Below are positions 1 through 13,565 of a stretch of 64,000 nucleotides of DNA, one piece after another (the stretch's first letter is position 1; every line of letters begins with the position of its first letter). This DNA is from Chaunax sp. Z400 (lineage: Eukaryota; Chordata; Actinopteri; Lophiiformes; Chaunacidae), in contig CM075192.1 of the NCBI GenBank assembly GCA_037577475.1, positions 17,183,408 to 17,247,407 of the forward strand. Reading direction: 5' to 3'. Both the position numbers and the translations under genes were made by a program. The notes below the pieces were generated by a model. That model saw only the letters and a list, made by a program, of their open reading frames with translations, did not search any database and was not told where the DNA came from.

Positions 1-209
1 CTGGGCTTTAATGTACCTCCACCGGGACCATATCCACATTAATATGAGACAATTAGAGTAACTGCACACGGCGGCATATTTTGCAAAGCAAGAACGTCCC
101 AAAAGAAAAGGTTGGAGGTCAGGATTTGAGCGGTGGATCACGCGCATGACTTTCACCCAGGAGAGTGGAGTTGGTCTTCCATGTGAATACAAACACACAT
201 TAATGATCT
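1..209. other. Noncoding DNA, no feature seen
   Basis: AT-rich sequence with stops in all frames. I see no exon, RNA gene or recognisable repeat. Confidence 0.6.
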
Positions 210-345
210 TTTCCTCAACCTAACCACGTCGTTCCTGTGCCTAAACTTAACCAAAGTGTTGTTTCATGTCATCGATCTTTTTCTCCTATAGCCGTGTCGT
301 TTTTTTTTTAACCTAATCTTAACAAAACACCATTTCATGATAAGC
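210..345 (+). repeat. Degenerate CCTAACC/CTTAACC-type fish repeat, two units
   Basis: Two imperfect units of roughly 70 bases each carry the order (a) a CTAACC- or TAGCC-like start, (b) GTCGTT, (c) a CTTAAC block followed by AAA or CAAA, and (d) a TTTCATG end. The second unit is interrupted by a T run at 300-309. Motifs of the kind CCTAACC...CGTTTTG...CCTAAACTTAACC recur in many teleost genomes, which is why I treat it as an old dispersed or minisatellite-like repeat. The two units are seen directly; the family assignment is from memory. Confidence 0.4.
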
Positions 346-2497
346 ACGTGTCAGCAAGGCTTTGTGACGGGAAGGTTTCGAGTGTCTTACGAAAGGGCCA
401 AAGGGTAACTTGTGCTTGGAGAAAATCTGGTGGATGGAATAACACCTTTTAAGATTAAGCGAGTGAGTGAACTCAAAGAAAGGAGACATAACAATGTAGT
501 ATTGGATGTTGCAGTGAGAAGACGGGCCTTTTATTCCTTTATCATTGTGTTTTTTTCTACTTTCCCTCTGCACGTAATGAGCAATGTCTGAACTCTGAAT
601 TAGGAATATCTACAAAATGTGCTTTCTCAGTGCACGTGTTTTGAATATAGTAAAGAAGATTTATTATGTTAAATAAAAATGTGTGCAGGTCATAAATCAT
701 GTTGACTATATATCTTATTTACTTTATATTTTAAAAACCCACTGTATTCAGCGTGTCTTGCTGTGATATTAAGAGTGCACTTTGAGTCACGCATCGCTTC
801 ATTTCAGTCCTGCTGATGATTATAGAGCCAAGATATGTACGATATGTAACTAGTATCAGCTCCTTCACTTGCTTAATGCAAAATACGTGCTTTAACTCTC
901 CCTGACATCAGTGAAACATGATTCTTTATTAAATTATTCTAAGAACACAAACGACTAAGGAGAGGATATAATATATATATGCATCATTTTGGAGTTGGAG
1001 GAACCGAGGCAGATTTTCCATCTGTTTCTTTTCTGTTTGCTTTACCCAATGACAGTAAAGCTACTCATCATGATTAACATCAACCACTGACGTGGAGAAA
1101 CTGCACTTATTCAAGTAGTCATCTGCATTTGCTAAAAGCTCTGTATTGCATTAGGCAGTATCTGCTGGTTTTAAATCAAGTTCTTGTACAGGGAAGATCA
1201 CTTCTCTCCACTGGCAATATTAAACGAACAGACGTTTAGTGGTTGTGAAAAATAATGAGTGCTTTAAGGAAGGCATATTTTATCATACACTAGAGGACAT
1301 CTAGATGTTTGAGAGACGTCTATTAGTCTTGCTCAATGTCCTGTCACAGAGTATTTTTGTTTTACCCAAGTGTCTGCTGGGATTCGTCTGACTTTGCTGA
1401 CACGGTCTTTGTTCCATGGACTGCTATATCAAAAAGAGCAGGGGGAGAGTAATGTAGTTCCCTGATAAGTGAGCTTTTTAACCTCAGCACAATAAAGGGA
1501 GGCATCACAATTCGGAGGGCCACTCTACAGTCTGTACACAGTAATCTCTTCAGTCATGTGTCACTGTCACCCACATTCTCTGTGCCATCACATTTCTGTC
1601 TTGTCGTAAATACTTCAATCACACCATGCACCCCCCTTGAGGTATAGCGCTTTTTTCAACCAAAGAGGGGGCCGGGGCAGTTTCACATTCCAGCTAACAG
1701 CTCATCCATCAGATTGAGCAATAATGGCACCTTCTGTGTCCTTATCAAGAACACTTTCATAAGACACAGAGGACTTGACTTTGTGTACCAAAAGGTTCAG
1801 CACCGCATTGGGATGTGTATCTGGAAAATTTAGAAAATTGTGTGACAACAGTACAGACTGCATTTAAAGACGCACATAGCCAGGTATGAATTCAAGGTTT
1901 CAAGGTATTACTTTGTACTGGAGCAGGTTTGTCAGAGCGTCCTTTCTATTTGGGGCCAGCACTTTCCAGATAAAGTCTCGCTGCTTCGGACAAAAGTTGC
2001 ACTCTGAAAATACAGCTCAACAGCGGCTAGCTACCTCTCAATGCACAGTTACACAGTAGTTAATACTAACCTGGCCACACACTATAAATAACATGAGAAG
2101 TAAAAAGAATGCACTCTTAATTTTTTTAAAGTAAATCATGCTTAAATGTTTACAGGAGTAGTGTACTGTACTACTGTAATTTCAACATTTTGGCCAGGAT
2201 CTATAACCAATGATATATCTTGATACGCATGGTTGATAACATATTTTAAGCCAGAGATAAGACAAAATTTGAATGTTGCAACATTGGGGGAAATTCATTC
2301 AGTTAAAGCAGTTAAAGAGTTTGACACAGAGGAAAAAATGATGTACAGTACAGGAGATAAATAATTGTGAAAATAGATAAGAACAATAATCACATGTGAT
2401 ATTCACACTAGACCACTAGACCACATTCACATTAGACCATAATGGATGGCTAATTGCACAGTGTCATGGCACTCATAATTGTAGTATATGCAGGCGG
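346..2497. other. Noncoding DNA, no gene seen
   Basis: AT-rich sequence with frequent stops in all six frames. It holds a small TA run near 969-980 and a short GACC-rich tandem patch near 2408-2436. I see no exon with both splice signals and no RNA gene. Confidence 0.6.
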
Positions 2498-2525
2498 TGT
2501 GGAGTATTATATGTGGAGTATTATA
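2498..2525 (+). repeat. Perfect 14-bp tandem duplication
   Basis: The 14-mer TGTGGAGTATTATA occurs twice with no gap and no mismatch (2498-2511 and 2512-2525). The lack of divergence suggests a recent replication-slippage duplication. It lies in noncoding DNA. Confidence 0.9.
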
Positions 2526-5500
2526 TGAAAAACAATAAAAAAAATAAAAATACAAGATTCTATTTGGAGATAGGGTCTATGATAATTCCTGATAAAACAT
2601 ATCTACAAGTAATTAGTTCCAGTCAAAATATCTGCTCACCGTGCTTAATGTCTAATTAATGCCATCAGACACTTCATTATAAATAAACTACATAAAAATA
2701 TCTGCCCTGGATGAACCGTAGCTCTTGAGTGCCTGACTCTAACCATAGGATGGCAACTGTAATACATGCTGCATGCAGCCTACACGGCCTCTCTGAACAT
2801 ACTGATATAATGCAGGCTCAGATAACAGATGATCATACACTATTCAACTCAGTACTGAAGCCTGTGGCTGACAGTACATTGGATCATCATTGGTTTGTGA
2901 ACTTCTTGATATTAATTTGAGGAGAATGACACGGCTGGGTAGCTAGATTGTCTTGTTGTTAAATATACTTTCATATTTGACATTATATAATGTTATTGAC
3001 TTTGAAGCTTGCTAGCACAACATTAGCTTTCTGGGTCGTAGCTGAGCGGACTGGAAATTCCCCCTGTTGTCAAGTCATATCTGGGGTTTATCCTGTTTAC
3101 TGGAGTAGTGAACAATGTGTCCATTGCATAAGAACCTTATGGAATGGTAATGATTTTTCAGGTATTAGTCAAACCCTCAGAGGTTACCAGAAAATGTTGT
3201 GCAAAAAACCTTAATTTTTTTTCTGGCTTGTGAAAACCTTTAAATTTTGATTGTACAAATAAAATGGAAATATATACATATGAAAAAGTATATTTATTAT
3301 TGCTATTTTTTTTCTTTGCAAGTGACCATGGTACTCATTTAAGTAGGATAGTGCCCACTGTGTGTAGGACGGTTATGGCCTCCCTGTTGTCCATTCATTC
3401 CTGATTATGGACATGTGGCAAATTTCTTGTCGTGTATTTCCAGATAGATTTTTTGAATTGGAGTCAGTTGGAACCATGCAGGCATATTTCTGGAGCCAGT
3501 ATCCTGTGGTTATTGGTGGCATTGCACCAAAAACGACTTCCTGCACTGCCTTTACCCTGAGACTGAGGCATTAGTTGCTTGCTGTTGACAAAATATGAGA
3601 ACAGTGAAATAAGCAGCATCATTGTCGCACATACATTAAATTAAAATAACCTGGACCCTTGAATTAAAGGTGCATTGTGCTTTCACTTTATTATAAAAGG
3701 TTCCGCTTGACATCATCACAACATTAACATTTGGCTCTTATGACATAGCAGCTACAGATGAATGGCTTTACATACACCAAAAGGTCATTTCCGTTGATAA
3801 GCGTCTGGACCACAATAGGCAAGTTGCAATTCAAAAAAGGACAAATACAAGTATTTGCATACTCACTCTAAACAAATATAGGAAGAGATCTTTGCAGACC
3901 CAAGGTTGTCAAGATGAGGAATGCATACAACTTTTAATCATAGGTTATGTTTTTTTCATTATATAGTGCAATTAGCTGTCCTGGCATCATCATTTAGAAT
4001 GCAAAACAAATGCTGCCCAGTTCAGGAGACATAAAACTGAAAAAAAAGAAGTTTTTAGAGAAGAGCAAGTGAGAATATATATTCACTATCTATTCTCCTG
4101 TATTCTATTCTACCTTAAGAGTACTGTGTCAGAAGAAGAGAATCATTTGTGTGTCATTCACTCCGCAAATATTCTATCAGGCTGTGTTTCAGTGGGGTAA
4201 CCTCCAAACAAACAGAGGTGATAAATCTCCGAGTGAACATCTTAACTCACTGGTGTGGTAGCTCCACCATTAGATCCCAGCACGAGATCTGTCTCACCAC
4301 ATTCATGAAATGATGGGTGAACGATCTCACTCATGGGTTTTCCTGAACTGCGTTATGAAAAGTAGTCAAACCGATCAACATGCTGCTGTCATGGAAATCA
4401 TTGCAGGGTAACTGCATGAAACACTTAAAATATGGTCAACTTCATTTGCCTACTGAGGTTTTAAGATCAAAGAGAGAAGCTATTTTGTCTTGGAATAAGT
4501 TGTCAGAGTTGTTCTTATTTGTTTTATACATTCATGCTTCCCAATATTTTGAGTATGTTGTTTTGTTGTCTATCATGTCTCTTTAGTCTTTTACTTGGGA
4601 GACTAAAGGCTTCAAGTCAGCTACAGTTGGAGACCAATATTGGAGAAAAATTCCTTTACATCAAATGACATTCATAAGATATTGAGATATAACAGGTGTT
4701 GGTGCTGTAACTATGCTCTAATGTTATGTCTGTTTTCTCCACCGTACCAGTGTGAGAAGATTGTTAATGTACGGGTTCTCCTTTAAGTTCATGAGCTGAA
4801 TCTCAACAGCCGGATAAATCAGTATTTGTATGAAACAAACTCCCAAACTGAAGGTTTAAATGAGTGATTTTGCTATTTATTACAATAGCGTTAACTGATC
4901 GTTTCCATTACAAACTTGATTCTTAATCCACATAAATAATAGAGCCTATCCCCTGGTGAATACCACATTTCCTCATCCACACCTGATAATCATGCATAGT
5001 CACACATAGGGCCCATTTTCCCTCCCCCCACAGCAGTTAAGTCACTTTTCATTTTCTTTAGGGATTATGTGGTTGCTGGTTTATTTACATTGAATATTCC
5101 AGACCACTACGCCATAGCCTCCATCACACACATTTTTCTGTCTGAACATGCTCTTGCTCTTTTCAAGGCAAACAAGAAATACCTAACTTCCCTTGTGGCC
5201 TTGAGCAGATGTAAAAGTCAAGTCAATCAAAGTAAATAGGCAGAACTTTCTGTTTGGAAAATGACTTGTTGTTTTCTTGTTTATACATTTCAGGGAGTCT
5301 GTTCTGTAGAGTTCTGTTGTATATCAACAGACATTGTTGCTAAAATATAAGGAGGGGGAAAGCTCTAGTATGCAATGTTGTTTTTTTATCCTAATCATTA
5401 AGTTAAAGCATCATGATGATTTAATGACTGTCTGAAAGAAAGACAACAGATGATCTTTGTTGTGTTTCTTTAGACAAAATTTGATTCAACAGGCACAGCA

Positions 5501-6159
5501 GACTGCAGCTCAGTATGGCAAAGCGTCTTATTTTCATGTGAAATGTTTGCTTCACAATTGACAGCCTGCATTAAAATTAATTAAACTGCTAACAATGTAA
5601 AAAAAATGCATCAATTATTTGTTTCATTTGTTTGGTCAGCAATGCCTGAATTGAATCTGAAATCAAAGCTGAAAATATTTGGTTTTGCATATGCATTTTA
5701 GGATGCATCGCACAAAACATGTGCTATAGGCTCACTGTTCTTAGGCATAAAGATATAAAGCTGTGCAAAATGGCCATAATGGACAAAGCATAGTTTAAAG
5801 ATTTGTCAAAGATAAGACAGTAAGGAATATATTTGTTCACTGGTGCATGTGTGACATGTCATTGTCAATATATGAAGACAAATTAGTTTCCACAGTCTAT
5901 TGTAATGTTGTTAACAGCAATCAGCTGCCATGCTGAAAGTAACCCATTATACAAAGCCCATTTTGTGTAATACCTTGTTAGAACTAAAGAGTGTATTTGG
6001 GGCTTGGCTTGTGACACAACTGGTTATTGTTTTACACCAGTCTTTGATTCCTGCAACACAAGATGTAAAAACACAACATACAACATACTCATACACTGTT
6101 TAACAGCCTGATGCCAATATAAATGCTGCGTTATAGTGTACAGTCATCTTAGTGGTGCA
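2526..6159. other. Noncoding DNA, no gene seen
   Basis: AT-rich sequence with short chance reading frames only (for example at 2729-2920, 2990-3214 and 4380-4586), none with a recognisable domain. I see no repeat family or RNA gene that I can support. Confidence 0.6.
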
Positions 6160-6312
6160 ATCTCTACTAACTGTGCCTTTTTCATTTAAACAACCGGGGC
6201 AGCAATTCTTAACATTATTGATCTTACACAACTGAAATGAAATTACGTTTCCCTTTATGTCTTGTACATTTTGTGGCAAAGACAATAAAAAGACCTTGAA
6301 TCCTTGAAAATA
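6160..6312 (+). mobile_element. LINE 3' end fragment with CTTGAATC-type tail
   Basis: The block ends with a TTTGTGGCAAAGACAATAAA stretch followed by ACCTTGAATCCTTGAA, i.e. a short tandem TTGAATCC-like repeat. Teleost non-LTR retrotransposons of the Rex/L2 type commonly end in a 'gcaatgacaataaa' segment and a short terminal repeat of this kind. No reverse-transcriptase motif precedes it, so only the 3' end is present, as expected from 5'-truncated insertion. The left boundary is uncertain. Direction (+) follows from the tail being at the right. Confidence 0.45.
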
Positions 6313-9060
6313 AAGAGAGTTGTTAAACTCTTGTTGTACTGTTTCTAGTAATCTGAGTGGTCAGTCTTCCATTTTTTCAGCTACTCCTAGAACCTTGTGT
6401 TTAAATAAATGTATTGTTTTATTCTCATCAGGAATAAATGAAGGGAAATGGAGTTAGCTTTTTTTTGTTTACTTCAGCAGAAAACATTATAGTTAATGTG
6501 ATGTTAAATCCTTTGTCTCTCCAACATTTTGTCACTTTGCATTTAATTTGCATGACCTTCAGTTGAACTATATGCAGTATATAAAAAAAAACATGCAGCA
6601 TAAAGATAGCCTTATAAAGACTGGTATTAATATAAAATCTTAGCTTGTTTACTTAAAGTACATCAAATCATTGATAGTATAATTCAAGCATGCTTCACCA
6701 AAACTGCCTATTTCTTGTTGTTGAAGCTTCTCAGCAAAGCTCTCATAGCTCTGGATATGTTATAAAATTAGTTTTGGAAATCATTGCTGTGAACAATGAG
6801 TGTAAACATCTTGTTTGCCTCTGTTATTTTGGCTTATGTATCACTGATATTATAGAATAAAAATTTTCATATTTACCCTATACATACGGACCAAAACTGA
6901 AGGGAGTACTTCTCATTACTTCTGTTTACAGCTCTTAATAGAAACAAGAAGTACTGCTGTTCACTTTGGGCTGGGCTGTTAATGTTATTTGACAGGAGCA
7001 CAGCGAAGGACACACACTATCTCTGTGATTCATTTCCATTATTATAAAAGCTGAGCTAGCGCATGTACCGAAGCTTATGTAAATACTGTGCTGAACTATT
7101 CACTGACACTAATTTTCTTAATGTTAGACAAGTGTCTCTGTAGTTTTACATTCAGGTAATTCTTCATTCAACTCCTTCATTACAATGACAGCAACAGTAG
7201 AATATGAAATGGTATTGATTTTACTGACATACACGTCTTAACATACCTGTATTTTAAGAGTAAATACGCTTAAAGGGGCTGCACAGACCTACACACTGGG
7301 CCTTTAATGTAAGACCATGTTTCTGCACCATATAACACTTTTGAATTATTTCTTATGTTTGGTCATCCTTGCTTTTAATATTTGGTCTGGCAGACAAATA
7401 GGATCTATTAATATTATTAACATCACCACAGCAGTGACAGCAGTGGAAATGAGAAACACTACAATATTAAAATATTGACATAGTTTTTTAATTTTTATTT
7501 GTGGAAATGTAATTGCTGTATTAATCAAATGATGGATTACTCATTACATTAATCGATTAGAAAAATTAGATACAGCTCAAGACTACATTGTACTCAAAGC
7601 TTTGTAATGAAAGGGTTAGTCATAGTTCATACCTTTATTGTTATTACCATGCACGGATACACATTCATGGAAATGTTACCACACAAAAATACAAAAAATA
7701 ATGAAAGGTTTTTTCTCTCTCTCTCTCTCTCTGGTGCCAGCCACTTTGAGTTTCAGGCATTTTGAGGCAGTGGTGAGTGTAAAGTAGTTTGGATGAACAG
7801 TTGATAGATGATATCAATAAAGTTGCAAGCAACAACACCAGAGGCCACGCAAGTGGCCTATTACAAGCAGGTATGTTTTGAACAGGTATTGCACTTTTGC
7901 ACTGTTTTAAAGAAGGTATAGCCTCTTCTTGCAATATGTTACGTTGTCATTTCCTCAAAGCTTTATCATGGGTGACTAATAGATGCGATTTGCAATGTAA
8001 ATTCATTTCAACAACATCTATAGGTCGTTTTGGTTGCTGTGTATCTAAAGTGCAAAGAACCCTGCTGATGCAATAAGTATTAACTGAAGCACAGAATCAC
8101 TAACCAAATTTGCTCTCTGTTGGAAATGGAATATGTAACAGCTGTCATTTCCAGTTGCTCAGATCGAATAGGTGGCAGGTGATTGACCCTGTAAACACAT
8201 TTTTGTGTGATGCGTGAAACCAGCCAAAAACAATCATAATGAACAGCCTGCAGTCGTCTGCCTCTGTCTCTGATACTTTGCTGTATTGGAATGATCTGTG
8301 CTCGTGTGGCATACTGTTTTTGCTTGTTCTCAACTGATCCCTACAGTGGAAGATATCTTTCTTAGTTAAATGGCTTATTTTGGGAAATTAAGGCCAATAT
8401 TATATCTGAGATACATGGTGTCCCCTGTGAACCCACAGTTATATGAACAGTCAGAATAATATTATTAGTAAGTGTGAAATGTTTGTGCAAGCAGACCTTA
8501 TTAACATATGGGAAGGATGAAAACAGTTTATCTCTTTGGCAACGATGAACAGAGTACACCCGGCAGTGAATCACCAGGTTTTTGTTTTGTGCTTTTATAA
8601 AAACTGAAAATGCTGTTTGTTTTCATAATGCTGTGGCCTACAGACTGCATTACTGGAGATAACCATCTAAAAAAAAGGGCCTGCTTCCATGAATTAGATT
8701 ACATTCTAATAAAAACAATGATTTCACATCAACTAATGGTGGCCTAAGTGAATCTTGGGATTTTTCTTCACTAATATTGTATAGGAAATAAAACACATCA
8801 ACCTACCGCAAAGAAAGAAAGACACAAAGATTGGATTTAACAAATATAATTTACTTAAATAAAGTTTTCATGGATGTGTAATATTTTCCAGTATGCTGGA
8901 AGTGTCAAACATCTGGTGGTTCATTAAATTTAAAAAAATCAGCAGATACCTGTGTCTCAATTCAGGAGGGGGCCATTCATGTTATGAGCAGCTGCTCAGT
9001 CATATTTAGAATCATGTTTACTGTAAAGGATGCGCAATCTATTTCGGACAGATAAACGAT
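6313..9060. other. Noncoding DNA, no gene seen
   Basis: AT-rich sequence with no recognisable exon. Apart from the pyrimidine run at 7714-7732 I see only chance reading frames. The stretch around 7535-7565 (ATTAATCGATTAG) resembles the ends of some fish hAT-derived repeats, but it is too short to assign. Confidence 0.6.
7714..7732 (+). repeat. (TC)n microsatellite
   Basis: Nineteen bases of uninterrupted TC dinucleotide follow a short T run. Simple sequence repeat in noncoding DNA. Confidence 0.95.
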
Positions 9061-9103
9061 TAGCCATTGGCTAATGGGAAGAATTATATTATTGGCCAAT
9101 AAT
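9061..9103. repeat. Pair of near-adjacent palindromes with CCAAT boxes
   Basis: TAGCCATTGGCTA (9061-9073) is palindromic around its central T, and ATTATTGGCCAATAAT (9088-9103) is a perfect 16-base palindrome. Both carry ATTGG/CCAAT cores, the motif bound by NF-Y when it lies in a promoter. The motifs and symmetry are seen directly; any regulatory role is inference, and no gene start is visible nearby. Confidence 0.7.
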
Positions 9104-11639
9104 GATATTATAGCCAAGGACTTGGAAAGTTTAAACTCATCAAATCTTATTAGATGAACAGAATATTAACCCATCATTTGCTGACTGCATCTTAACCTTT
9201 GTCACCCTCAGATACGCATAAACTTCAGGATTATGTGCAAATCAACTTAGTTTTCAAATACAAAAATGTGATATTATGGCTACCGGTTATACAACAATGC
9301 ATTTACTCTATATGCTGCGTCATGTCACCTCAGTTTTAAGCAGGCATTGTCCAACTATATTTGTCTTACATTCGGCCATTCTCCAACTGTATTGTTCATT
9401 TTTCCATGCATACAGTCTGTTGTTTGTAGATGACTATATACTGTATGTACAGTACATAACAGATAATGGAGTTGATAGTCTTTATACAGTGTCGTTTGTC
9501 CTACTGTAATCCTGCAACATTAAAACTCAAATGAAATAAAAAAAACATGATGCCGTATTCTCACTCTTCATGATGCTGAAGTACGTGTTCATGTGCTGCT
9601 GTAAGCTCTGATCTGTATCAAATAATGAGCAACATTTCATTCTGTGTGCTCAGACATATGAGCGCTCCTTATAGATAATATATAAATTCAAATACTTTGG
9701 CATCAGCTATAAGGATTGTGTCTATTTGCACATAAGTAAACAAGTGCTTTCTTAGAGACTATTTGCTTTCATTCTGTGAGATTTCCTGATCAGGAATCCT
9801 CTATTTCATTTACAGTTGACTCCTGGTTGACAACAAGAAGAAAAGATCACTCTTCCAATTCATGCCAAGAGAGGGTCAAACATTGCATATAAACTATTAT
9901 GTTAATATGAAATAGGGCCATGATGATGTTTTTCACCTGACAGGCTACAGCTTAAAAAAAACAATGTAAGTCATACAAATGGATGACTCATATTATTCTA
10001 GGGTTAAAAATATGTCTGGTTTATTTCCGTTTTATTTATTAGATATTTCAATTCAAGTTGAAAGAGCCTAATGTTCTCCAGAAACAGCACTGGCAGTTTC
10101 TTGTAACATTTCTTTAGAGGAAGAGCTCAAGAGACCACAAATCTCCCAAAACTGCTTAATCTCCAACAAGAAATGGAAATCAGAAGTTGTTAGACTACAA
10201 CTTTGGAGCTCATAGCCTTAGGTATAAAGAAGTTGATGATAATGCAATACAAAGCATCAAATAGTATCCATTATAGGCCATACAGAAGGATACGAGAGCA
10301 CTAAAGCCAAGTGTGCTGAAAATGACCTTGAATAGTGGATCTTGTGATGGATCACTCTCTGCAGTCATAAGCAGTCATCTATGCTCTGTAGATGAGCATT
10401 AAAAGGACAAAACCCTGCCATTTACTGCACCATAGTAGAGATGAGTAACTGAAAACACATTATCCATCCTTACATAGCAGAGGCACAGGCAAACGTTTGA
10501 TTTATTAGGTCTTTATTAATTTATCTATGTATATACTGCCACATGAGCAGCATTAGACAGGAGAGCAGTAATTACAAGTAGCATACAGAGGTCATACCTG
10601 GCATGCCAGCTAACCATCAGCAGGTTGAAACTCACAACAGCGACGCTTTTCAAATGACGTGGCCCATTTAATTTAAACCCGTGGTGTGCTCCGAAACCCA
10701 GTGCATTTCTAACCTACCTCCCACAGCAACACAGCTGTCTTCTGATCTTGACTGCCTCTCCCAAAATGACACAGATGTTAGTCACAGATGCTCCACAAAG
10801 CTCCTGTAGCTGTGACTCAGGTCTGTAACATGACAGTTAAATCATTAGAGATCGAGCACTGTTGTAAAAGGAACAACAACACTTGGAAAATGCTCTCAGT
10901 GCAGCCCAGCTTATCTAAGGAATGAAAGCAGGAAGACATGATCGGTGTCGCTTCATCAGAGGTTATTTTCATCATCTCCAAACCTTTCCTAAACACTGTA
11001 GATTTTGTATTGAACACATGTAGAAATAGAAATAAAGACATATAAACAACAATTATCATGTAAATTGAAGGTTTTCACAACTGTGTACGGTGACTGTTCA
11101 GGGTCTCTTCAGTCATGTCTTCACAGTGAAATTGTATGTTTTTCACACGTGCATCTCTGACAAAAATGTAGTGATTGTGTTGATGGCTACCTTTCTAGTT
11201 AAAAATATACAACATCCAAAAAATACATATATCATATATGATATAGGCTAAGCATAGCTGGTATAAGCTAAGATGTTCCACTTGCTTCCAGACTTTGTAG
11301 CAAGGTAGGCCAAATCCTGTGCAAATGAATATCCTAAAATATGCTTTTTTTTTAAAACAGTCTAATTATAGATATGAAAGGAAGAAAAAATAAGGAGTAT
11401 CACAAGGGATAGTATGCACCAGTGAATTGTCTGCATGTGGGTGATAATTATTGAACCACTGTTTCCCCTTTGGAAGCTTTACTGTGTGGCACAAGCAACA
11501 GAGAGGAGAGAACAGACAATAAGGGATTAAGGAAACCTACTCATATTATCATGTAATAAACACATAACAGTGTAAAGTGGTATTTTCCTCATGACCTTAC
11601 TATGTATATACCTCAAGCTTATAGACAGGCTTCTCCAAA
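9104..11639. other. Noncoding DNA, no gene seen
   Basis: AT-rich sequence, only short chance frames (9276-9509 +, 10817-11059 -). I see no conserved domain, RNA gene or clear repeat. Confidence 0.6.
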
Positions 11640-12840
11640 GCTACTGCTGACTGGAAAGCACAATCTCCCAGAGTCTTTAAAGTGAGTCAGAGATACATTT
11701 AGAAAATCCTATGAAAGAACCTAAGAACTCGGCTTAGGTGTGAGGGTGTCAAGGATCCATGATATACTGTGCATCCAGGCAATATAGGGCTCTGTAAAGC
11801 GAAATATCAAAATTAATTCTAAAATTAACAGGAAACCAGTGCAAAAGGCTGCAATGGGTGTAATACGTAACCATCTGTTGGATTACCATCTGTTTAAGAG
11901 CCCAGCAGCGGGTCTTTGTTTTAAAAGGTGTAAGGAAGATTTATTAAAGCAGGTAGAAACAGAATAACAGTAGTCCAAATGTGATGAAATTGAAACATGT
12001 CTTATTTTCTAATTTCATGATGTGAGCATCAAAATTCATGGATTTGTCAAAAGATCACACCAAGATTTATCAGCATTTAACTGCAGAAAATGATTTGTTG
12101 TCCAGTTTCTAACTGCATTTAAATGCATTCATAACTTTATTTAGTTTTAAGAGGCTAATGGGGTTAAAATCTAAAATTCAACTGGCTGTCATCGGCATAT
12201 AAATTATAGCATTTACCAAAACTGCTGATAATTTGGCTTATTGGCAAAATGTGTGTGAAGAATAAATGGATCCTAAGACTTAGGGACACACTTAGGGACA
12301 CCACAAAGCAAAGCAACAGTTTCCATTATAAGTCCACCTACAGAAATGACAAAAGACCTCTGAGTGAGATATGGTGAACCACTCCAACGCAGTCCCAGAA
12401 ATAATGCCAGGTGATGTAGCCTGTGGATTAGGTTGTGATGGTCAGCAGCATGGAATGATGCGCTAAGGTACAATAAAAACAAAACGCAACAATAACCAGC
12501 ATCTGCATTAAATAAAAACATCATTAATGAGAGTAGTTTAAGTTGACAACATTTTATGGAAATCATATTGAAAATTATGAAACACCCTCTGCAGTTCCAG
12601 TGTTTGAACAAACTGCTTTTCAGCTATACCTAGAGTTGTTTAGCAATAGGGATGCTGGTCTCTGCACAGAGGGGTCAAAGTTTGATTTTTTTCCGACAAA
12701 GTTTGAGCAATACCCTGCTTAAAATAGCTGGGATCACATCCTGATAAAAGAGAGTATATATAGTCATAATATTGACTATGCAGCAGCCGATGCAATTAAA
12801 AACCCCCTGAAAAAAACAGAGAGTTTGGTGAGACATCTGG
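11640..12840 (-). mobile_element. Dead L2/Rex-like LINE with reverse-transcriptase motifs
   Basis: On the minus strand this stretch encodes scattered but ordered pieces of a non-LTR retrotransposon reverse transcriptase. Near 12438-12485 it reads LLYLSASFHAADH, corresponding to the family motif LxDLSAAFDTVDH. Downstream come a SYLxxR-like segment, CGVPKC at about 12291-12305 (usual motif GVPQGS), then the catalytic box YADD at 12188-12199, and HFLQLN near 12075-12107. The aspartates of the first motif are lost and stops and frame changes separate the pieces, so it cannot make an active enzyme. The family's typical 3' flank appears to continue to about 11640. Ends are approximate; I see no target-site duplication. 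Confidence 0.8.
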
Positions 12841-13140
12841 GCTCGATTCATTAAGTTTAATGCATCTCTTTAAATAATAAATAAAATCTGACCAAATAAT
12901 AGTTTAAAATTCTGTTTATGGGGGATTCATTTTATATCCATTTTGTATATCCATTACAGATTAAACAATTAAAATATTTAAATAAACAGCGTTGTTGAAA
13001 AAGAACGCTGACTAAAAGTTTCAACCAAAATAATGTTGGATAATAAAGTTTTGTCTTCGGATATTTACCCTTTACTAATAAAAAAAAACCAGAGCTCTCT
13101 TTTTTATCTCTTTCTTTCCATCTCTTTCACTTGCAAACTA

Positions 13141-13143
<3 letters not shown>
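12841..13143. other. Noncoding DNA between LINE and microsatellite
   Basis: AT-rich sequence with A runs. I see no exon or RNA gene; it may include the unreadable 5' end of the LINE to the left. Confidence 0.55.

Positions 13144-13190
<47 letters not shown>
13144..13190 (+). repeat. (CA)n microsatellite, 47 bases
   Basis: An uninterrupted CA dinucleotide tract of 47 bases, the longest pure microsatellite in the window. Long uninterrupted CA tracts are normally polymorphic between individuals and can adopt Z-DNA. Confidence 0.98.
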
Positions 13191-13192
<2 letters not shown>

Positions 13193-13479
13193 GGCACAGA
13201 CAACTCAGACTGATAGACTTTGACGGTGTATCGTCCACCCCCTGCACCTCGGCACTTCAGTAAATGGCTGCATTAGCTGATGTCGTCACTTGTGAGTGTA
13301 GGTGTGATTCGTAGATAAACTATCTGATGTTAAGAAACAGATATTTGAAGTTGTGATGAAGATTTCTCATCAGGTGAAAATAACAGGTCACTTATCTCCA
13401 CAGTTTTTTTTCTCTCCCCCATCAGATCTCTCTCACTCATTTCTCATGTCCTTGTGCATTCATCCATCTTCTACTCCGT

Positions 13480-13565
13480 TTCTAGCTCATCATTTCCATC
13501 ATTTTCATGATCATTTTCATCATTCTAGCTCATCATTTTTGTCAGCCTGCCTATCAGTAGACGTC
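13480..13565 (+). repeat. TCAT-rich segment with a 16-base direct repeat
   Basis: TTCTAGCTCATCATTT occurs at 13480-13495 and again at 13523-13538, a period of 43 bases. The intervening sequence is a degenerate CATTTTCAT run. It looks like a decaying short tandem duplication with a pyrimidine-biased strand. Confidence 0.7.

Noticed and set aside
6795..6815. GTGTAAACATCTTG resembling the microRNA-30 seed
   Set aside because: No complementary arm forms a precursor hairpin in the flanks and the match ends after the seed. A similar match near 58636 fails for the same reason.
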